Source of the DNA: Actinoplanes sp. DH11
GTDB taxonomy: Bacteria; Actinomycetota; Actinomycetes; Mycobacteriales; Micromonosporaceae
Assembly: GCF_020873875.1 (NCBI RefSeq)
Contig: NZ_JAHWGU010000002.1
Coordinates: 62,001 to 126,000, forward strand
Direction: 5' to 3'
DNA: 64,000 nt
Shown in pieces: positions 52,888 to 61,086 of this stretch (the stretch's first letter is position 1; each line of letters opens with the position of its first letter). Under the pieces are notes generated by a model. The model was not told where the DNA came from and did no database searches. It saw nothing but the letters and a program-made list of their open reading frames with translations. The position numbers and the translations under genes are program-made.

Positions 52888-55047
52888 TCAACCCCGGCGC
52901 AGCTGGGCGACGATGGACGGGTCGGTGATGGCCGTGTCGTCGGCCAGCAGGAACGCCTTGCTCAGGATGATCGACAGCCGGTCCTCCTCGAACGGGACGA
53001 ACTGCGGGAATCTCGCGGCCCGCCGGGCCGGGACGATGCACAGGTAGTCGTTGCCCATCCGGATGTTCGCGCTGCCCAGATGGATCCGGTAGGTGTGCAG
53101 GTCGCCCCGGACCACCAGGTGCCGCTCGGTCAGCTCGCACCGGGCGGCGATCCGGGTGCGCGGCAGGATCCGGGCCAGGGCGGCGCGCCGGACCTCCGCG
53201 GTGGCGGTGAGCTCGGCGTCGCCGGCCTGCTGCCAGTAGTCGCGGTGGTGGTCGGGCCAGAGCGGGTCGGCCGCGATCGAGGTGACCGAGACGAACAGGT
53301 CGACGTCACGCAGGGCCTCGCTGAACACCAGCGGTGGCACCTCGGTGAGCGGCACGGTCCGCCAGGTGCCTGCGGCCCGGTGGTCGAACCACACCCGGTC
53401 GGTGCTCGCGCACGCGACGCCGCCGTCGACGTCGTCCCGGTAGTCGTGGCGCATCGCGACCCGCCACGCCCCGCCGGCCAGCACACGGGTGGCGTCGCCG
53501 GTGTCGCCGGCATCCCACGGGCCGAGCATCGGCGGGTCCCAGCCACGGGCCTTGAACAGTGCGTACAGCTGCTTGTAGTGCACGATGTGCGCGGCGAACC
53601 GGTTGGTGTGGGTGCCGGTCTCCTCCTCGGCCGGGGTGAGCCGGTAGACCTCGCGGAACACCTGTTTGAACGGTTGCCGCAGCTCGCGGGCGGTCAGCAG
53701 GTCACGCCACGCCGCGACCTCGCCGGGCGTGGCGTGCAGCGGATGCCAGAGCCGAATCTCGGCGTCCGATGGCGGCTCCGCGACGGCGGCGCCGTCCGCG
53801 CCGATGAGACCGCCGTCGACCGGCAGCACTGCGACGCCCCCGACCTCCCAGACCAGGCGACGCACCACGGCCCGGCCGAGCCCGTTGCCGGCCAGCTCCT
53901 CGCGCCAGCGCCGCACCGGCAGCGCGTGACCGGTGGCGAACCCGGCCTCCAGCGACCGGACGAGCGTGCCCAGATGCCCCTTGACCTGCTGAGCCAGGGC
54001 ACGCACCTCCGTCACGGCGTCGGGGTGGTCGCGCCGCACCGCTGCCGGGACCGTGGCCGACAGCCGGCCGCCGGGCCGCCGCCACGCCAGCTCCACGCCG
54101 CCGGTGAGGGTGAGCACCGCCTCGTGCTCCCCCACCGGCACGACGCGCTGCTCGTCCGGCCCGAAACCCAGGTCCGGCAGGCGCAGCGCGATGTCGGGCC
54201 GGTCGCCGAGGGAGCGCACGATCCTGGCGAACTTGCGGTCCAGCTGCTGGTGCACGCCCTTGTGCCGGGAGACGGCCCGGGCCTCCCGCAGCGCCGCCAG
54301 CGTCTCCGGGGTGGGCAGGACCTCGATCGCCCGGGCCACCTCGTAGAGCAGGGCCTGCGACGGTAGCGTCCGCGCCGCGGTCGGCGCGACGGCCACGTCG
54401 AGCAACAGCTGTCGCAGCGTGTCGAGCAGCCACGGCTCGTCGCGGAGCAGGGCCACCCGGACAGCCCGGCCCACCGCCGCGACCTCGTCGGCGGCGAGCG
54501 CGGCGTCGGCCTGGTAGCGGGCCCGGCCGGCGTGGATCTCGGCCAGCCGGTCGCGGGCGGCTGTCACCGCACGACGGGTGAACTCCGGGTAACCGGGCAC
54601 GGCCGCCAGACGTTCCCAGGCGTCGGGCAGCTCCGGCGGCGAGAAGTAGGACCGGGTCTCGCCGACCTCGGCGACCAGGGCCAGCGCGACCGGGCCGGCG
54701 GCGGACGCGGTCTCCAGCTCGTCGGTGGCGATCGGATGCAGCAGCCCCCCGGCGACCTTCGCGGCGATGCGGGCGGGCCGGTCACCGCCGAGAGCGATCA
54801 GAGCGGCGGACGCGTACACCGCGATGCCCGTCCCCCGGCGCAGATGCATCGTCACCAACTGGCGCGCCAGCCGCACCGCCTCCGCGGCGGGCGGCCCGGA
54901 ACAGCGCAGCAGCGCGCCGGCGGCCGGCACCGGACTCCCGCCGTAGTCCCCCGCCCGCGCCCGGGCGACGAGGGCCGCGAGCAGCGCGGTGAACGCCTCC
55001 GGGGTGAACGCCGGCTGCCGGGCCGCCGTCGCGAGGTCGGCGGGCAT
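52888..55047 (-). CDS. DUF4132 / DUF7737-type protein
   Basis: 719 residues. Helical N-terminal region (about 1-300, HEAT-like: VAAVGRAVRVALLRDEPWLLDTLRQLLLD), a central domain with ALAQQVKGHLGTLVRSLE and RELRQPFKQVFREVYRLT, and a conserved C-terminus TERHLVVRGDLHTYRIHLGSANIRMGN through FPQFVPFEEDRLSIILSKAFLLADDTAITDPSI. DUF4132 proteins include E. coli MolR/YehI; biochemical activity unknown. The ATG overlaps the stop of the Ubl gene (TGATG), and rtcB follows, so the three are one transcript. Confidence 0.82.
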   Translation of the reverse strand: MPADLATAARQPAFTPEAFTALLAALVARARAGDYGGSPVPAAGALLRCSGPPAAEAVRLARQLVTMHLRRGTGIAVYASAALIALGGDRPARIAAKVAGGLLHPIATDELETASAAGPVALALVAEVGETRSYFSPPELPDAWERLAAVPGYPEFTRRAVTAARDRLAEIHAGRARYQADAALAADEVAAVGRAVRVALLRDEPWLLDTLRQLLLDVAVAPTAARTLPSQALLYEVARAIEVLPTPETLAALREARAVSRHKGVHQQLDRKFARIVRSLGDRPDIALRLPDLGFGPDEQRVVPVGEHEAVLTLTGGVELAWRRPGGRLSATVPAAVRRDHPDAVTEVRALAQQVKGHLGTLVRSLEAGFATGHALPVRRWREELAGNGLGRAVVRRLVWEVGGVAVLPVDGGLIGADGAAVAEPPSDAEIRLWHPLHATPGEVAAWRDLLTARELRQPFKQVFREVYRLTPAEEETGTHTNRFAAHIVHYKQLYALFKARGWDPPMLGPWDAGDTGDATRVLAGGAWRVAMRHDYRDDVDGGVACASTDRVWFDHRAAGTWRTVPLTEVPPLVFSEALRDVDLFVSVTSIAADPLWPDHHRDYWQQAGDAELTATAEVRRAALARILPRTRIAARCELTERHLVVRGDLHTYRIHLGSANIRMGNDYLCIVPARRAARFPQFVPFEEDRLSIILSKAFLLADDTAITDPSIVAQLRRG

Positions 55048-55313
55048 CAGCCACCGGCCAGGGGCACGAGCCGCAGGAACGTCACCTCGGTGCCGGTGGG
55101 CAACTCGAGCACCTCGTCCAGATCTTCGACCTGACGGTCACCGACGAGCACCACGAACCCGTTGCCGGCGAACGCCGTGACCGCCCGGTCGAACCCCTCG
55201 CCGGCGGCCCGGCGGCGGATCAACTCGCGCAGCGTCAGCCGCTCCGCGGGAATCTCCAGCCGCGACCGCGCGGGCGGCGCCCCGGTGGTCGCCTCGTCGA
55301 CGACATCAATCAT
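55047..55313 (-). CDS. Ubiquitin-like beta-grasp protein ending in Gly-Gly
   Basis: 88 residues from ATG 55313. The sequence has a beta-grasp pattern: first strand MIDVVDEATTG, helix LTLRELIRRRAAGEGFDRAVTAF, then NGFVVLVGDRQVEDLDEVLEL and the last strand TEVTFLRLVPLAGG, which stops exactly at Gly-Gly as ubiquitin, MoaD and ThiS do. No SD, and GTG 55349 is an alternative start. I recall longer relatives (about 150 residues) next to DUF4132 genes; the one here lacks their middle. First gene of the Ubl-DUF4132-rtcB operon, divergent from an FAD oxidoreductase. Confidence 0.65.
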   Translation of the reverse strand: MIDVVDEATTGAPPARSRLEIPAERLTLRELIRRRAAGEGFDRAVTAFAGNGFVVLVGDRQVEDLDEVLELPTGTEVTFLRLVPLAGG

Positions 55314-55432
55314 CAGCACGGCGGTGACGGTGCCACAGGGGTCCGACAAAAACGGGTACCGGCCGGTCGGCCCATGGACAGCCCCGATCCGGACCGTCCA
55401 CTATGGCGCGGAAGATCGACGTGAGGAAGACC

Positions 55433-56623
55433 ATGACGAACCCGCGGTACGACGTCATCGTGGTCGGGGCCCGCTGTGCCGGTGCGCCGCTCGCGATGCT
55501 GCTTGCCCGGCAGGGCCATCGGACGCTGCTGGTGGACCGGGCGACGTTCCCGAGCGACACCGTCTCCACCCATGTCATCCACCCGCCGGGCGCGGCCGCG
55601 TTGCGCCGGTGGGGTCTGCTCGACCAGGTGGCGGCGACCGGTTGCCCGCCGGTCGGGCGGTACTCGTTCGACTTCGGACCGCTGTCGCTGGCCGGTGCGC
55701 CGGGCACGCCCGAGTCGCCGTACGCCTATGCGCCCCGCCGCACCCTGCTCGACAAGATCCTGCTGGACGCCGCCGCGGCCGCCGGCGCCGAGGTCCGCGA
55801 GGGTTTCACCGTCGACGAGCTGATCGTTGACGACGACCGGGTGACCGGCATCCGTGGCGGCGGTGTCACCGAGCACGCCCGCGTCGTGGTCGGCGCGGAC
55901 GGCCGCAACTCGGTGGTCGCCAAGGCGGTGGGTGCCTCGGTCTACCAGGAGCAGGCGCCGCTCACGGTGGGCTATTACGCGTACTGGAGCAATCTGCCGA
56001 CCGGCACCTTCGAGGCGTACAGCCGGCCGGGCCGCGGCTGGGCGGTCTGCCCCACCAACGACGACCTCACCATGGTGATCGGCGGGTGGCCGCACGCCGA
56101 GCTGGCCGAGCACCGCAACGACGTCGAGGCGGAGCTCATGCGTACGTTCGCCATGTCTCCCGCCTTCGCCGAGCGGATCCGGTCCGCCAAGCGGGAGTCG
56201 CGGCTGGTCGGCACGTCGGTGCCGAACTACTTCCGGGTGCCGTGGGGCCCGGGCTGGGCGCTGGTCGGCGACGCCGGCTACAACCGCGACTACATCACCG
56301 CGCAGGGCATCACGGACGCGTTCCTGGACGCGGAGAACCTGGCCGGCGCCCTGCACGCGACGCTGTCCGGCGCCGCGAAGGAAACCGAGGCGGGCGTCGC
56401 CCACCAGGAACGCCGGGACGCCCGCGCGATGCCCTTCTACCAGATGACGCTCGGCATCGCGGCCCTCCAGCCACCGGACGAGCAGATGGTCCAGCTGGTC
56501 TCCGCGATCGCCGGCGACCAGGACAAGGTGGATGCCTTCATGCGGCTGAACTCCGGCGTCACGTCACCGGCGGATTTCTTCACCCCGCCGAACCTGGGCA
56601 GGCTGATGACCAAGGACGACTGA
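55433..56623 (+). CDS. FAD-dependent oxidoreductase (halogenase/geranylgeranyl reductase-like)
   Basis: 396 residues from ATG 55433 (SD GTGAGGAAG); ATG 55403 has none. N-terminal FAD fold YDVIVVGARCAGAPLAMLLARQG, VVGADGRNSVVAKAVGA, and the second FAD motif LVGDAGYNRDYITAQGITDAF, in which the usual GD-x-x-x-x-x-P has Tyr/Asn variants. PHBH/FAD_binding_3-like monooxygenase or reductase. Substrate unknown. A separate transcription unit from the Ubl operon, although the two promoters face each other across 120 bp. Confidence 0.87.
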   Translation: MTNPRYDVIVVGARCAGAPLAMLLARQGHRTLLVDRATFPSDTVSTHVIHPPGAAALRRWGLLDQVAATGCPPVGRYSFDFGPLSLAGAPGTPESPYAYAPRRTLLDKILLDAAAAAGAEVREGFTVDELIVDDDRVTGIRGGGVTEHARVVVGADGRNSVVAKAVGASVYQEQAPLTVGYYAYWSNLPTGTFEAYSRPGRGWAVCPTNDDLTMVIGGWPHAELAEHRNDVEAELMRTFAMSPAFAERIRSAKRESRLVGTSVPNYFRVPWGPGWALVGDAGYNRDYITAQGITDAFLDAENLAGALHATLSGAAKETEAGVAHQERRDARAMPFYQMTLGIAALQPPDEQMVQLVSAIAGDQDKVDAFMRLNSGVTSPADFFTPPNLGRLMTKDD

Positions 56624-56685
56624 CCACACCGGGAGGCGGGCGGCCACGGCCGCCCGTAGTGTCAGCCCCGCCGGCGCCCGCGGTG

Positions 56686-56943
56686 TCAGCGCAACCAGCG
56701 GCCCCGGTGCCAGCGCATGCCGCCGAGCACCACCGCCACCACGACGACGCAGGTGAGCACCACACCGGCGGCGCCCCAGACGACCATCAGCACGTTGAGG
56801 CCGGCCCAGACCAGGCTGCCCAGCACCGCGAGCGCCAGCAGCCACTCTTTGGAGAGCTGGCGCGGCCCGGCGAACGCGGGATCTTCCGCGGCCAGCCGTC
56901 CGACGATCCGGTCGAACTCACGGCGTGTGTCTTTGGTCGACAT
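56686..56943 (-). CDS. DUF3040 membrane protein
   Basis: 85 residues from ATG 56943. DUF3040 pattern: short acidic N-terminal helix FDRIVGRLAAEDPAFAG followed by two membrane helices (LLALAVLGSLVWAGLNVLMVVW and GVVLTCVVVVAVVLGGM) and a basic end. The family is restricted to actinobacteria; function unknown. Confidence 0.8.
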   Translation of the reverse strand: MSTKDTRREFDRIVGRLAAEDPAFAGPRQLSKEWLLALAVLGSLVWAGLNVLMVVWGAAGVVLTCVVVVAVVLGGMRWHRGRWLR

Positions 56944-57049
56944 CCCGGTCACCACCCTGTCCGCGGCTGCGCCCATCGCGGCCTTGCCATACCCACGAAC
57001 GGTACTGTGCGAACGCGGGATTGCCAGACCCCGCAGCTCTTTCTCCCGG

Positions 57050-57343
57050 TCACCAGCCGGCCAGCACCTTGCCTAAGGCAACCACTACGGTACGGGACTC
57101 CGCCGCGCTCATCCGGCTGGTGAGGTGCCGTTCGATGCCGGCGAGGTAGACGGGTGCCGCCTCGCGCAGCCGGGCGCGGCCGGCATCGGTGATGGTGGCG
57201 TAGGCGGATCGCCGGTCGTCCGGGTTGCTCTCCCGGGTGACCAGGCCGACGGCGGCGAGCGCGTCGACGACCCGGCTGGCCCGGGTCCGGCTCACCACCG
57301 CCCGCCCGGGCAGCCGCCCGGCCGCCGGACCGGGAGTTGACAC
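57050..57343 (-). pseudogene. MarR-family regulator, N-terminal half missing
   Basis: The frame from GTG 57343 begins in the middle of a MarR protein: the recognition helix VVSRTRASRVVDALAAVGLV, the wing ESNPDDRRSAYATITDAGRARL and the C-terminal dimer helix are intact. About 55-65 residues of the N-terminal helices that build the dimer and first part of the winged helix are absent. Upstream is the start of the divergent DUF2809 gene, so a rearrangement probably removed the 5' half. An in-frame start exists, so a stub could be made but should not bind DNA normally. Confidence 0.65.
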
Positions 57344-57362
57344 GGCCTTCTATCGTCACGCC

Positions 57363-57815
57363 GTGATCGGGGGATGGTGGCGGGTGCGGCTGATCGCCGC
57401 CCTCGCCGCCCTGTTCTTCCTGGCCGTCGCGGTCGGCATCCGGGTGCTGGCGGGTGACGGCATCCTGAGCAGCGCCGGGCCGGTCGCGCAGCACTCCGGG
57501 ACCGCCCTCTACGCCGCGCTGATCTATGCCGGCGCGTTCGTCGCGGCCCCGCGCCTGCGGCCGCCGGTCGCGGGCGCCCTGGCGGTCGTCTTCTGCTGGG
57601 CCGTCGAGCTGTTCCAGCTCACCGACGTGCCGCGGCAGCTCTCCGAGCAGAGCATCGTGGCGCGGCTGGTGCTCGGCGCCCGGTTCGACCCGGTCGACCT
57701 GCTGTGGTACCCGGTGGGGGTGCTCCCGCTCGTCGCGCTCCACCAGCTGTGGGCGCGGCGCGAGCCGGAGCACCCGATGACCGTGCCGGAGCGGGTCAGG
57801 CGTGGCTCACGGTGA
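57363..57815 (+). CDS. DUF2809 membrane protein
   Basis: 150 residues from GTG 57363. Four membrane helices (RLIAALAALFFLAVAVGIRVL and so on). The DUF2809 pattern is visible in GTALYAALIYAGAFVAAPRL, AVELFQLTDVPRQL and LGARFDPVDLLWYPVGVL. Function unknown. The 3' end overlaps the convergent PL7 lyase gene by 20 bp. Confidence 0.78.
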   Translation: MIGGWWRVRLIAALAALFFLAVAVGIRVLAGDGILSSAGPVAQHSGTALYAALIYAGAFVAAPRLRPPVAGALAVVFCWAVELFQLTDVPRQLSEQSIVARLVLGARFDPVDLLWYPVGVLPLVALHQLWARREPEHPMTVPERVRRGSR

Positions 57816-58581
57816 GGCTGTAGAACTTGACCTTCGCGCCGTTGGACGTGCTCTCCGAGGATGACTGGTTGTAGGAGCCGGCCTTGAAGTACTGCCGGTA
57901 CGGGTGGAACGCCGACGGGATCGTGTAGGTGCTCCTCACCCCGTCGACGGTCAGGCTGAGCCGGTTGCCGACGACGTTGAGGACGTACGTCCACTTCGTA
58001 CCCGTCGGCACGTTCTTGATCTTGTGGAGGGTCTGCCCGCTGGCGTCCGGGGAGTTCTGGGTGCCGAGGTAGATGTCGCCGTTCGCGCGGTAGTAGAGCT
58101 CGGCCAGCGGCTTCGTCGACGGTCCGCCGGTGCCGAGCTTGACCTGCCCGACCGCCACGTTCTTGGTCACCGACACGACGCGCAGCTGGGCGCTGAGCGT
58201 GTGGTTGCCGGCCAGGGTCCAGTTGGCGGCACTGCCGTCGCGGTTCATCTCGCGCAGCTCCGAGCGGGCGTACTTGGAGTTCGGCGTGGTGACGCCCTTC
58301 TCCGGCGCCCAGAACGTCATCGATCCGTCATTCTTGTCGGTCCAGAAGAAGCTCGGGTTGGTGTATCCGCCGGCGCCCTTGAGCCGGGCCGGCGAGATGG
58401 TGTCCGGCTTGCCGGGCGAACCGGTCGGCAGCTGGAGTTGCCATACGGCCAGGTCGAAGTTGCCGCCGGGCGGCAGGTTGGGGTCGAGAGCGGCGGCCGA
58501 CGCGCTGGTGATGCCCGCGGCGCCGAGGGCGCCGACGACGACGGTCGAGACGGCGAGGGCGAGGAAGGTGCGTTTCCGCAT
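57796..58581 (-). CDS. Secreted PL7 polysaccharide lyase (alginate lyase fold), catalytic His replaced
   Basis: 261 residues from ATG 58581 (SD GATGAGG). Signal peptide MRKRTFLALAVSTVVVGALG ending near ASA-A. The PL7 jelly roll has motif 1 YARSELREM and motif 3 YFKAGSYNQ intact. Motif 2, normally QIH or QVH, reads GQVKLG, so the conserved His is Lys. It may prefer a different uronate, use the Tyr alone (syn elimination), or be inactive. The promoter lies in an AT-rich stretch with CTTAA-N6-TTAAG (58661-58676). Confidence 0.85.
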   Translation of the reverse strand: MRKRTFLALAVSTVVVGALGAAGITSASAAALDPNLPPGGNFDLAVWQLQLPTGSPGKPDTISPARLKGAGGYTNPSFFWTDKNDGSMTFWAPEKGVTTPNSKYARSELREMNRDGSAANWTLAGNHTLSAQLRVVSVTKNVAVGQVKLGTGGPSTKPLAELYYRANGDIYLGTQNSPDASGQTLHKIKNVPTGTKWTYVLNVVGNRLSLTVDGVRSTYTIPSAFHPYRQYFKAGSYNQSSSESTSNGAKVKFYSLTVSHA

Positions 58582-58671
58582 GGGGACCTCATCGGGGGTA
58601 CGGAGAACGGGGATGCCTCCAATAAAGTCGTCCATCGATACGTCGTCAATAGTTAGTAAGCTTAAATAACA

Positions 58672-59277
58672 TTAAGTTGCCCAGCCGCCGACCACCGACC
58701 GGTGACACCTCTCCGGCTCGTCGCCACAGCTCACGTAAAGAGCGGTGAGCAGTGGCACGGCGTGCTCCAGCGCCGGCTGCGGCAGCGGGCCGGTGACGAC
58801 CAGCGAGGCCAGCCCGTGCCCGATCATCCAGGCCCGGGTGGCGACGGCGAGCGGGTCGGTGTCGTCCCGGAAGCGCCCGGCCAGCCGGGCCCGGCCGGCG
58901 GCGTCGACCAGGCCGTGCAGCGTCTCGTCGGCCGCGGCCGGATCCTCCAGCTCGAAGCCGGCGTCGAACATGATCCGGTACAGGTCCGGGCCGGCGGCCG
59001 CGTTCGCCAGGTACGCCGCACCCAGCGCGGCCAGGTCACGCACCGGGTCGTCGGTCCGCGGCACGCGGTCGAGCCGGGCGGCCAGGCGGGTGAACCCCTC
59101 CTGCCGCATCGCCCGCCACAACCCGTCCATCCCGCCGAAGTAGGTGTAGACGGCCATGGTCGACACGCCGGCACCGGCGACCAGCGACCGCAATGTGATC
59201 GGCTCCCGATCCCGCAGCATGCGGGCCGCCCGCTCGATCAGCAGGGTACGGATTGCCGGGTCTTTCAACCTCACCAT
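58672..59277 (-). CDS. TetR-family regulator
   Basis: 201 residues from ATG 59277; the upstream frame to 59502 overlaps the RidA gene and is not coding. HTH: PAIRTLLIERAARMLRDREPITLRSLVAGAGVSTMAVYTYFGG in sections typical of TetR, and a WHG-type C-terminal domain (RDDTDPLAVATRAWMIGHGLASLVVTGPL). Divergent from ridA with a perfect palindrome between, which it most likely binds. Confidence 0.88.
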   Translation of the reverse strand: MVRLKDPAIRTLLIERAARMLRDREPITLRSLVAGAGVSTMAVYTYFGGMDGLWRAMRQEGFTRLAARLDRVPRTDDPVRDLAALGAAYLANAAAGPDLYRIMFDAGFELEDPAAADETLHGLVDAAGRARLAGRFRDDTDPLAVATRAWMIGHGLASLVVTGPLPQPALEHAVPLLTALYVSCGDEPERCHRSVVGGWAT

Positions 59278-59288
59278 GGCCCCACAAT

Positions 59289-59305
59289 ACATAGCGGTGC
59301 TATGT
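59289..59305. promoter_or_regulatory. TetR operator between tetR and ridA
   Basis: ACATAGC GGT GCTATGT, a perfect 7-bp inverted repeat with a 3-bp centre, 11 bp from the tetR start and 7 bp from the ridA start. Confidence 0.75.
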
Positions 59306-59312
59306 TCTGGGC

Positions 59313-59720
59313 ATGAGCATCGAACTGAGAAACCCGGACGGACTGCCGAAGCCCGACGTCTACCGCCAGATGTCCATCGCCACGGGGTCACGGCTGGTGT
59401 TCCTGGCCGGGCAGGTGGCACGGGACAGCGAGGGCAACCCGGTCGGCCCCGGCGACCTGGCCGCCCAGGTCGAGCAGGCCTATCTGAACATCGGCACAGC
59501 ACTGGCCGACGCCGGCGGCTCGTTCGACGACGTGGCGAAGCTGACCGTCTACATCGTCGACTGGTCGCCGGAGAAGATGCCCCTGCTCGGCGAGGGCGTG
59601 AACCGCGCCGCGGCGAAACTCGGCGTCGACCCGGTCAAGCCGATCACCCTGCTCGGCGTGGCCGCGCTCGGCGAACCGGACCTGCTGGTCGAGGTCGAGG
59701 CGACAGCCGTCCTTGATTGA
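59313..59720 (+). CDS. RidA/YjgF-family protein
   Basis: 135 residues. RidA-type chorismate-mutase-like fold: VFLAGQVARDSEGNPVGPGDLAAQVEQAYLNIGTALADAGGSFDDVAKLTVYIVD in typical order, then LLGVAALGEPDLLVEVEATAV. Canonical RidA arginine (RxxG...) at the C-terminal E-x-E is missing here, as LLVEVEA lacks the preceding Arg, so this is an Rid6/7-type member rather than an established imine deaminase. Regulated by the divergent TetR. Confidence 0.85.
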   Translation: MSIELRNPDGLPKPDVYRQMSIATGSRLVFLAGQVARDSEGNPVGPGDLAAQVEQAYLNIGTALADAGGSFDDVAKLTVYIVDWSPEKMPLLGEGVNRAAAKLGVDPVKPITLLGVAALGEPDLLVEVEATAVLD

Positions 59721-59731
59721 CGCCGGGCGGG

Positions 59732-60244
59732 CTATCCCGCCGGGGTGCGGGCCACCTCGTCGAGGTAGGCGGCGGTCAGCCGGTCGAGCACGGACCCGGT
59801 GCCGGGCGGGCGGGGCACGCCCAGGTGCAGTTCGCGCAGCTCGGCCATGAAGTCCTCCCACAGCTCGGGCCCGCCGCGCTCCAGCAGCTCGGCGCGGATG
59901 GCGAGGTCGCGGGTGACCGGCAGGTGGCGCCGGCCCCAGGCGCCGAGGTGCGCCAGGACCGGGACGAGCTGGATGGCCGGTTCGGTGAGACTGAGCAGCA
60001 GGCGCTGCTTGTGACCGGGGTCGGGCACCGATGTGATCATGCCGACGTCGGTGAGCCGGCGCAGACGGTCGGCGAGGATGTTCGACGCGATGCCCTCTTC
60101 GCTCTGGGTGAGCAGGGCCCGGAAGTGCCGCCGGTTGCCGAACATCATGTCCCGGATGATCAGCAGGGACCACTTGTCGCCCAGGATCTCCAGCGAGAGG
60201 TTGATCGGGCAGCCGGACCGGCGTTCCTCGGTGGTTGTCAACAT
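59732..60244 (-). CDS. HxlR-family regulator
   Basis: 170 residues from ATG 60244 (SD GGGGGAGG). HxlR/YodB winged helix: CPINLSLEILGDKWSLLIIRDMMFGNRRHF, EGIASNILADRLRRLTDVGMI, then the wing. An N-terminal Cys (CPINL) is the conserved, possibly redox-sensing residue. The extra C-terminal 60 residues are helical. Its start lies 57 bp from the terminator of the azoreductase gene, and that gene is a plausible but unproven target. Confidence 0.87.
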   Translation of the reverse strand: MLTTTEERRSGCPINLSLEILGDKWSLLIIRDMMFGNRRHFRALLTQSEEGIASNILADRLRRLTDVGMITSVPDPGHKQRLLLSLTEPAIQLVPVLAHLGAWGRRHLPVTRDLAIRAELLERGGPELWEDFMAELRELHLGVPRPPGTGSVLDRLTAAYLDEVARTPAG

Positions 60245-60300
60245 GCCCCTCCCCCTGCCACTTGCACTCTACAACCGGTCCGCGTGGTTGGCTGACGCAG

Positions 60301-60331
60301 AACAGGGCCACCCCAGCGGGGTGACCCTGTT
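60301..60331 (-). terminator. Hairpin terminator after the azoreductase gene
   Basis: A 14-bp stem AACAGGGCCACCCC/GGGGTGACCCTGTT (one mismatch) with the loop AGC, 14 bp past the azoreductase stop. Confidence 0.82.
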
Positions 60332-60344
60332 CGACCGATCCGGA

Positions 60345-60980
60345 TCAGATGCGAGCCGCGACGGTACGGCCGGCGTCCGCGCACGCCTCGTGGGCGGACT
60401 TGCGCATCAGGGTGGCCATCTCGGTGAACTGGTCCAGCGCCGGGTTCACGCCGACCAGGGTGAACTCGCGCTCGATCAGGGTGAGGTCGGCACCCCAGAT
60501 GTCACCGACGACGCGGCGCAGGTAGTCGGTGTTGTGGTCCCAGCCCTCGCGCGGCGTGCCGGGGCCGTAGGCGCCACCACGGGTGGTGAGCACGACGACC
60601 GGCTTGCCGTCGAGGTACTTCTCACCGTTCTCGCCGCCGGCCATGGCCAGGTCGATCCAGGCCTTGGCGTGCTGCGAGACGCCGTAGTTGTAGAACGGCA
60701 GCGCCAGGATCGCCGCGTCGGCGTTGCGCAGCTCGTCGGCGAGCGTGCCGGCGAGAGCGACGGCGTTCTTCTGCGCCTCGGTGCGCTGGTCGGCGGGGAC
60801 GTAACCGGCCGAGACCGCGGTGGCCCAGGCGTCGGCGGGCAGAGGGTTCGCGCCCAGGTGACGGCGCACGAACTCGGTGTTCGGGTTCGCCGCTACCAGT
60901 TCCTTCTCGACCAGGTCGGCGAGCTCGGAGCTCGCGGAGTTCGGCCCGAGGATGCTGGCATCGATACGCAGGACGGCCAT
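60345..60980 (-). CDS. FMN-dependent NADH:azoreductase (AzoR)
   Basis: 211 residues from ATG 60980 (SD GGGAG). Flavodoxin-like AzoR: VLRIDASILGPNSASSELADLVEKEL, ILALPFYNYGVSQHAKAWIDLAM (FMN and quinone site), LTTRGGAYG. It reduces quinones and azo dyes with two electrons. Divergent from a MarR regulator, with two TTGAA-N2-TTCAA boxes between them, so it is likely induced by quinone or electrophile stress. Confidence 0.9.
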   Translation of the reverse strand: MAVLRIDASILGPNSASSELADLVEKELVAANPNTEFVRRHLGANPLPADAWATAVSAGYVPADQRTEAQKNAVALAGTLADELRNADAAILALPFYNYGVSQHAKAWIDLAMAGGENGEKYLDGKPVVVLTTRGGAYGPGTPREGWDHNTDYLRRVVGDIWGADLTLIEREFTLVGVNPALDQFTEMATLMRKSAHEACADAGRTVAARI

Positions 60981-61012
60981 ATTGGCGACTCCCATGTCAC
61001 AAAAACGTGGAC

Positions 61013-61058
61013 TTGAACCTTCAACACGAAGAGTGCCACGCGGGTGTTGAATGTTCAA
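61013..61058. promoter_or_regulatory. Two MarR operators between azoR and marR
   Basis: TTGAACCTTCAA (61013-61024) and TTGAATGTTCAA (61047-61058), both TTGAA-N2-TTCAA. They are parts of a larger 16-bp inverted repeat, CTTGAACCTTCAACAC against GTGTTGAATGTTCAAG. Confidence 0.75.
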
Positions 61059-61086
61059 GTGCCTAGGTCAGGTATCGTCGTTCTTC

